Positions 57,590 to 64,000 of a stretch of 64,000 nt of DNA are shown here, in pieces. Positions within the stretch are counted from its first letter, which is position 1, and every line of letters starts with the position of its first letter. The notes under the pieces were generated by a model. The model searched no databases, had not been told where the DNA came from, and saw only the letters and a list, made by a program, of their open reading frames with translations. Both the position numbers and the translations under genes were made by a program. Location of the stretch: NCBI GenBank assembly GCA_036365515.1, contig CM070876.1, positions 123,088,810-123,152,809 of the forward strand, in the 5' to 3' direction. The DNA is from Torymus aiolomorphi. Taxonomy: Eukaryota > Arthropoda > Insecta > Hymenoptera > Torymidae.

Positions 57590-58075
57590 CTTCTTTGTTC
57601 TGATGTACTAAAATTGACAGCGGGCGATTAAGAAATTAAAACAAGAAAGTAAGAGCTTTAATTTGCTTTTTGAAAAATTAACAAAAGGTCGATTCCTTCA
57701 AAAGTTACAGAGGTTTGAAGTTGTACATCGAAAAGGCATAAAAATGCTCTGAAAGTCGGCGCTGCCGATTCCTGCGATTTCTGTATTTTTATGCCTTTTC
57801 TAATTTAATTTCTTTTTTAAATTTTTGAATTGGTCGATTCTGGGATAAATGGCTGAGGTTTAAAGAAAGGTGCTTTTTTACCATTTTCTTGAGAATTTTC
57901 AACCTTTGAAAAAAATGTGAGACAAAGAAATGTTTAATTGTACACGATTTTTCTCATGTATTTGGTGACACAAGAAATAAGAAAAACCATGTCCGGAAGG
58001 TGTGCCTTCAAAAAAATTTTGACCGTTTTGGGAACGCGTAACATTGAACAAAATTCTGGATTTCCTTATATGGCT
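57590..58075. other. Intergenic, no gene recognised
   Basis: A small inverted pair ATCGAAAAGGCATAAAAATG/TTTTTATGCCTTTTC (57727-57800) is present. The minus ORF at 57899-58135 is not recognised. Confidence 0.4.
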
Positions 58076-58265
58076 AATATGTGACTCATATATAGCTACG
58101 ACGCCGGAGCCAAATATCAGCCATACTTTTCCCATATTACGCCCATATCTGTCCCATGTATTGTTTTCTTAGAGTATGGGACAGATATGGGCGTAACACA
58201 GGACAAATGTATGGCCGATATTTGGCTCCGGCGCCGTGGCTATATATGAGCCACAATGTGCAATA
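58076..58265. mobile_element. Hairpin MITE-like element, ~190 bp
   Basis: Arms: CATATATAGCTACGACGCCGG on the left, CCGGCGCCGTGGCTATATATG on the right; inner arms CGCCCATATCTGTCCCAT and ATGGGACAGATATGGGCG. The loop is about 18 bp near 58159-58176. No coding capacity. Confidence 0.8.
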
Positions 58266-59088
58266 TATCGGCTTCAAAATTTTGTTTACGCGGGCTCTCT
58301 CTCTCTCTTTCTCTAACTCACGGCGACTCGGGCTTTCTGCTCGCGCCCACTGACTGCGAATCGCACTGTTTCCCCCTTTACCCTATTCAGTTTAATAAGC
58401 GCCTACTCTTTTATCTCATACTTATTGTGAGTGTTTATTTACTCCCCCACATTTTCCAGTAATTACGCTTACTAATACAATTTGCATACGGTGCACGTTG
58501 CACGAGTTGCGCTAGCCTCACCGTCGCATGCATTATTTGTAACTGGATAAATCAGAACTAGCCGAGGAATTATTTATCCATTACAATTGTGATAATTAAT
58601 TTTATAAGCATAGTATACAGCATTATTTGTCAGTACACTTACGAAAAAGTGTTTTCGCTAACAGATTTGGATCTGCTTTTCGCGCGAAAGATCGACAGTT
58701 AGCATTTTTCATCCAGAGACGGTGCGAACTGGCTTTTCATTGTCTGTGAAGGAGCAAACTGGCTTTTTTTGCCATATGGCCGTTTGTTGGCTCTTCTTCG
58801 CTTCATACTTTGGCTTTTCTTCACGCGAAACTTAGAAGTTGGCTTTTTCTCGTACCACACGACGATACTTATCTCATAATACGTGTGAAAGATGTTAAAT
58901 AGTCGAAAACGGATTTATGACATGTTTCAATGCACATTAAAATGGATTAATTTAAGCTAAGATTAATCAAAATGGGACGATTCTCTGCAAAATTATGTGC
59001 ATTTCAAAAGCGCGAAAAAATACAAAGATGAGCGATTTTAATATAAGATTCTAATCACTTTTGTCATTTCGTGATTTTAAAATAGGGT
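58266..59088. other. Intergenic, no gene recognised
   Basis: A short CT run at 58293-58312. Positions 58690-58860 contain scattered TGGCTTTT words without regular spacing. No ORF or RNA gene supported. Confidence 0.45.
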
Positions 59089-61386
59089 AAAGGGTATCTC
59101 CCATTATAATAGTCAAAATGCCCTTGCTCGGCTTTTGGAAAATAAGCTTCATATATTTGTTTGGGCACTAAAAAAAGTAAGTTTCCCCCGTCCAAACGCC
59201 TTCCGAGCCCCTTCCCGTACCGACCTAACCTCAAAAAGTCTTGTTTTTACATAATATTTTTTATTTCTAAAATGCGCAATAAAAAAAATCTGAAAAAATT
59301 CTGAGTAATAGTTGAAATAATAGTGAATGTACACAAATTTTTGTGGACATTTTGAAGGTCATCTTCAATGTTAAAAAAAATCGAAAATAATTAAAATCTT
59401 TATAATTTAAAAACGAAGATACATACATCTGATTTTTTGGTTTAAATTACTTATTTTACTTTTTTCTAAATATTCCAATAGTTTATTTAACGATTTTAAA
59501 GGTGCGCCATCTCGAAAAATGCAAAAAACCCTATTTTTTAGGTTATTTTCATGTATAACTCGAGAAAGATTTTCTTAAAATTTATAAAAAAATTAAGGTG
59601 TATACCAGATATACAAATACATGTACTTGAATTTTTTCAGATTTTTTTAAGGTCATTTTCAGTGTTAAAAAAATTTCTAAATTGCTATTACAGCCGAAAA
59701 AACCGCTGCCAATTCATTGGCCCGTAGCTTCCTCAACCTTAATTTGTTGATTCCTTTAATTAATTTTTAATAACAAAATTTATTTTTTTTTTTTCAATTT
59801 ATTGCATAATTACAATTAAATTCATTTATGAATATTAAAAAATGTTAATTTTTAAATTTATTTATTCATTTATTATTTATTTAGATCAAATTTATATAAA
59901 TTTTGAGCTGATAAATCAAGTTATCATTTGAAATAGAAGTAAATAATCTATATTTTATAATAAAAAAAATAGTTATCACGGTTCTTTAGTTATCATCAAA
60001 AACAAAAACGTGTTTTTTTTTAAAAACTCATAACTCCCTAATGATGTTATCATCATCATTATATTATAAAAGTATATAGTATTGGCGTCAAAATGTAATA
60101 TGTTTGAATTTTCAAGGTTGAATTATTGAGATTAAGTATTCAAAACTGATGTAAAAAAGTTGAGTAAAAAAAGTCACTTTTTAGGACCTCTTTTTAGGTA
60201 GGAAAACGCCGAAAATCATTCATGTGTTACAAAAATTAATTTAATCTCTAAATTCAAAAAGATTTATATTTGTGTGGAATGAGGAAACTTCATTGAGTAG
60301 GCATTCGATGATGTTTTTTTAATTTTTAAAAACCAACCAACAAAATTAATTAAAATGTTTACAAATTATATCTATTATAATCGATTATAATTATGAATTA
60401 TGCATTATGAATGCATTATATTCTGCATTATTATAATTTATTTGTGAGTTATGAACTTTTAAAAAAAAAAACGTTTTTGTTAATAACAAAAGAACCGTGA
60501 TAACTATTTTTTTATTATAAAATATAGATTATTTACTTCTATTTCAAATGATAGCTTGATTTATCAGCTCAAAATATATATAAATTTGATCTAAATAAAT
60601 AATAAATAAATAAATAAATTTAAAAATTAACATTTTTTAATATTCATAAATGAATTTAATTGTAATTATGCAATAAATTAAAAAAAAGAAATAAATTTTG
60701 TTATTAAAAATTAATTAAAGGAATCAACAAATTAAGGTTGAGCAAGCTACGGGCCAATGAATTGGCAGCGGTTTTTTCGGCTGTAATAGCAATTTAGAAA
60801 TTTTTTTAACACTGAAAATGACCTTAAAAAAATCTGAAAAAATTCAAGTACATGTACTTGTATATCTGGTATATATCTTAATTTTTTTATAAATTTTAAG
60901 AACATCTTTCTCGAGTTATACATGAAAATAACCTAAAAAATAGGGTTTTTTGCATTTTTCAAGATGGCGCACCTTTAAAATCGTTAAATAAACTATTGGA
61001 ATATTTAGAAAAAAGTAAAATAAATAATTTAAAACCAAAAAATCAGATGTATGTATCTTCGTTTTTAAATTATAAAGATTTTAATTATTTTCGAATTTTT
61101 TTAACCTTGAAGATGACCTTCAAAATGTCCACAAAAATTTGTGTGCATTCACTATTATTTCAACTATTACTCAGAATTTTTTCAGATTTTTTTTATTGCG
61201 CATTTTAGAAATAAAAAATATTATGTGAAAACAAGACTTTTTTGAGGTTAGGTCGGTACGGGAAGGGGTTCGGAAGGCGTTTGGGGGGGGAAACTTACTT
61301 TTTTTAGTGCCCAAACAAATATATGAAGCTTATTTTCCAAAAGCCGAGCAAGGGCATTTTGACTATTATTATGGGAGATACCCTTT
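59089..61386. mobile_element. 2.3-kb long-inverted-repeat (fold-back/MITE-like) element
   Basis: Ends AAAGGGTATCTCCCAT...ATGGGAGATACCCTTT. Arms of about 950 bp (59089-60040 and 60440-61386) are close to identical by eye, including CCTTGCTCGGCTTTTGGAAA and its complement TTTCCAAAAGCCGAGCAAGG. The A/T-rich loop of about 400 bp (60041-60439) has no coding frame. Arm-internal ORFs are chance. No target duplication could be fixed. With such similar arms it is either recent or kept similar by gene conversion. Confidence 0.88.
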
Positions 61387-62496
61387 GCGCATGAATACAC
61401 GAAGTTGAGGGTTCATAGCTTAAGTTAAAGCACTTTTCTTCTACTTTTTCCTATAAAATTTCTTTGCATCTTTGCCCTTAGTATTGGTTTATCCCCAGTC
61501 ACCCTTTTTCGTTCATTTTCACAAGTCTGTATTTTTATCGTTCAGCATTTTCCTCACATATTATTAAAAGGTATAAAGATCGAGAAAAACCATGCGCGAA
61601 ACATGTGTTTTAACAAATTTTTTCTTATTTAGAGACGGGAAAGTCCAAATCAAATGTAGAACTGATTATATACATAAATATATTATATAAAAAATATTTT
61701 ATACTTACAATTGGTTTAACAATAACAATTTATTTAGTCAAAGTCCTTATTTTGTATTTAATCTTTTGTGTTTTTTATTACTTTCCTAATTTTTACATTG
61801 TTGTATAAGCTTGATTGAGTAAGTCTTATATTTTCTTTCTTTGCAATATCAAATATCAAAAATCGAATACAAAATACAGACTGTTATTAAACAAATTATA
61901 TTATTGTATAATGACCAATTTTATGTGATAAATGTAAAACCCTTTACTTATCGATTCTTTAAATATTGTACTTAAAAAAAAAAATTATTTTATGAAGTTA
62001 CATTTTTTAGAAAAATAGTTTTCAAGTTTTTACTTAAGTTTTTGGCCATTAAAAAAGCTTAGAAGAAAAAGTCAAGAGCAAAAATAACCATACCACAAGA
62101 AAGAACAAGAAAACATCTATCGTTGTATGTAGAACCTAACCCGTCGATTACAAGTTATTCTGAAGCGAAATATAAAAAGTATTAAATTACAAAATAAGAC
62201 TGCTACTGTAGGACCGTTGTTTACTATACTAAGGTGTAAGGCGGTGGCTTGTTTCTATTGGGTGGTGGCCGCGGCCGCGGCGGCGGCGACCGATGGGTGT
62301 ACCCAGCCTCCGTCAAGTATTTGTTTATGTTTCGCGGTAACGCGAGTGGACCCGCAAATTTAATATTTCCTTTCTTCACTTCGGCATTAGTTGTCGTCGC
62401 GAGTGCATCTCTGTACCTGTCGCTTGATAGAAATAGTTGTATTCGTTTTTTTTTTTTAATTTTAATTGTTTAGTGAATATATTGTCATAATATTGT
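61387..62496. other. Upstream region of the gene at 62497, no other gene recognised
   Basis: A/T-rich to 62220. Positions 62260-62300 are CG-rich (GGTGGCCGCGGCCGCGGCGGCGGCG), an abrupt compositional change that could mark a promoter or first exon. The plus ORF 62249-62473 across it is not convincing as protein. Confidence 0.4.
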
Positions 62497-63079
62497 GTGA
62501 CAATAAATTCAAAAATGTCATCACGTGGAAGGCCACCGAATGTTGAGTGCGATGTACTTATTGATACACTTTTGTCCTTTAGTGACAAAGTTTTTATTAA
62601 TTCGGGAGTGACAGTTAAAAATAATCCTATATGGAAAGAAATCTCTCTCCATCTTAATAATAAGATAAAACCATCGTCGCTATATTCGATTGTGACAAAT
62701 AATAGGTATAATATATTAGATAAAATTAAACAGAATTTATCTACTTTTGCCAATACAAGTGATGTTTTAGATGAACATGAAGAAAGGAGTGATTATGGAA
62801 GACGATCATCAGACGATAGCTCTATAATATATAATAAAAATTCTGTAAAATTTGATATTCTTATATCAAATCAGAAATTTGATGAAATAACGCACATTGT
62901 GGAGTATGTGAGAAGTACGCGTGAAGCGAAGGAGACGAAGAGGAAATACCGGAAGTTTGTCCCGGGAGTATGGCAGCCATATTTTAATAATCAAATATGG
63001 GAAAACACCCGTATTAAATGTGGATGGAATTATGGCAGTTGCTTCCTCTCATTAGATGGAACATCAGGACAGTTCACAG
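62497..63079 (+). CDS. Coding exon of an unrecognised gene, possibly transposon-derived
   Basis: Open frame from ATG 62497; the second ATG (62515, MSSRGRPPNVECDVL) has the better context and a more natural start. The frame runs to GTSGQFTG, directly followed by a consensus splice donor G/GTAAGG at about 63079, so translation beyond it to 63126 is probably intronic. Residues 7-85 look like a compact helical domain with GRPPN at its start; an acidic Ser-rich linker follows; then FVPGVWQPYFNNQIWENTRIKCGW and LSLDGTSGQF. The PGVW...IW...I.C pattern resembles, from memory, uncharacterised multicopy insect proteins linked to DNA transposons. No damage is seen. A nuclear DNA-binding role is inference only. 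Confidence 0.55.
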
Positions 63080-63084
63080 GTAAG
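63079..63084 (+). promoter_or_regulatory. 5' splice site
   Basis: TTCACAG/GTAAGG fits the metazoan donor consensus and sits where the protein frame loses complexity (KGFICFNFYFINKV is likely intron). Confidence 0.6.
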
Positions 63085-63126
63085 GGATTCATTTGTTTTA
63101 ATTTCTACTTTATTAATAAAGTTTAA

Positions 63127-64000
63127 TAAATTCAAATAATACTAGAATATTTTTCGCAACACAAATATCGTCAAAATAACAATAAAAAAAGTTGTATTGT
63201 ATACGTACTTCACGACTTACCTTTCGCTTTATCATGTAATAATAAGTATCAATTACCCGCTTTTTAATAACGCTTTATGTATTTGGAGGTTGTAATATTA
63301 TACGGTTGGTTCAGGAAATTTTGAACCGACAAAGGAAAAAAATTCGTTTTAGGAACGATTACGCTGAGCGTATTCTGGCTCTGCGCCTTATTATCTTTCT
63401 TAATTTACGCGCGTCCGGAGCTGCGTTATACCTCATGGAGAAGAGTCTCCACAGCTCTAGATCACGCTTATAGTCAGGCTCGCAGCCTGTGCGCCCTGCA
63501 CTGTAAAAGAGCGCCTTGACACGAGTCCGCGCGGTGCCCATTATCCCTTCACGCCATGCTGGCGGTCACCGAACAGCGGTGTTTTTCCAGTGGAGGGCGC
63601 ACAACAGTAAGTCTGTTTACTTATATAAACGCGGCCTACAGTTGTGCAGACTTTTTTCCGTGACGATTTTTTATATTGTAAGATAACTAAAGTTTAATGG
63701 CCATTCGCTATGCGCCAGACTGTCAGTTTTTTTATTACTAACAATTTAATTGTTAATATTGCTGCAAAATGATAATTATATATAAGTATATAAAATTGCA
63801 GCCAATCAATGTAGAATGATGCTCATTTTTTCGTCGATTTTTCGTTCGAAAAGTGGACACGTCGATTTTCAGTTCATGCGCTCGTGTGTGTCCCCGCGCG
63901 ATCACGAATACCCCGGTACGCTGGCGCATACTCTACTACGCCCTCGCGTATACCCAGGGGTAAATGAAAGGGCGTGGGGGTATGCGCGAGGGCCCGGGGG
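63127..64000. other. Intergenic or intronic; GC-rich hairpin at the end
   Basis: No further exon recognised. A 16-bp stem (15 pairs) is formed by GCCCTCGCGTATACCC (63940-63955) and GGGTATGCGCGAGGGC (63978-63993), with surrounding words GCGCATAC and GGTATGCGCG repeated; the window ends within this structure. Confidence 0.5.

Overview
This is eukaryotic, insect-type DNA and almost entirely repetitive. I find no complete, intact host gene. The insect assignment rests on the mix of element families (Tc1/mariner, Ty1/copia, Ty3/gypsy, a CR1/jockey-like non-LTR element, many palindromic MITE-like elements, satellites), on GT-AG style splice sites, and on the absence of operons. A hymenopteran-like insect is a guess; the sequence alone cannot settle the species.

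Layout. (1) 1-842: the 3' part of a DD41D Tc1/mariner transposase, then a 41-bp minisatellite. (2) 1552-7776: a 6.2-kb fold-back element. Both long arms carry a decayed copy of the same gene, which encodes a protein of the kind found in Polinton/adintovirus-like elements of insects. The centre is a 24-bp minisatellite that has also amplified promoter-like pieces. (3) 8245-10606: two tandem repeats and a three-stop pseudogene of a mobile-element-associated protein family. (4) 12648-19966: a TTAA-flanked DNA element holding a complete Ty1/copia retrotransposon on the minus strand (13429-18169, 260-bp LTRs, AATCT target duplication) and three palindromic elements. (5) 20270-22015: CT-rich DNA that may be a retroelement LTR.

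(6) 22288-23070: a palindromic element packed with GGATCCCA motifs. (7) 23225-31560: minus-strand Ty3/gypsy material, namely a decayed CCHC gag-like gene (23225-24678) directly downstream of a full-length pol (24848-28834, one unshifted frame with seven stops) and its gag (28645-31491). (8) 32378-33104: a Harbinger-type MITE flanked by TAA. (9) 33231-52021: an interleaved block in which halves of one LTR, (CT)n microsatellites and two copies of a CR1/jockey-like non-LTR element alternate. One non-LTR copy is nearly full length (35583-39635). A 3-kb satellite of 32-bp hairpin units and a decayed gypsy gag (46447-48373) lie in the same block.

(10) 52030-56190: two satellites, with a 304-bp unit and then a 173/174-bp unit showing higher-order A/B/C structure. 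(11) 57052-61386: three further inverted-repeat elements, the largest 2.3 kb. (12) 62497-63079: one plausible coding exon with a good splice donor, which may be a host gene or a transposon-derived gene continuing downstream.

The genes do not form a pathway. The window is a record of nested insertions, inverted duplication and tandem amplification. The points most worth following up are the Polinton-like fold-back element, the association of the non-LTR element with (CT)n tracts inside an LTR, the higher-order satellite with an open minus frame, and the TTAA-flanked composite element.
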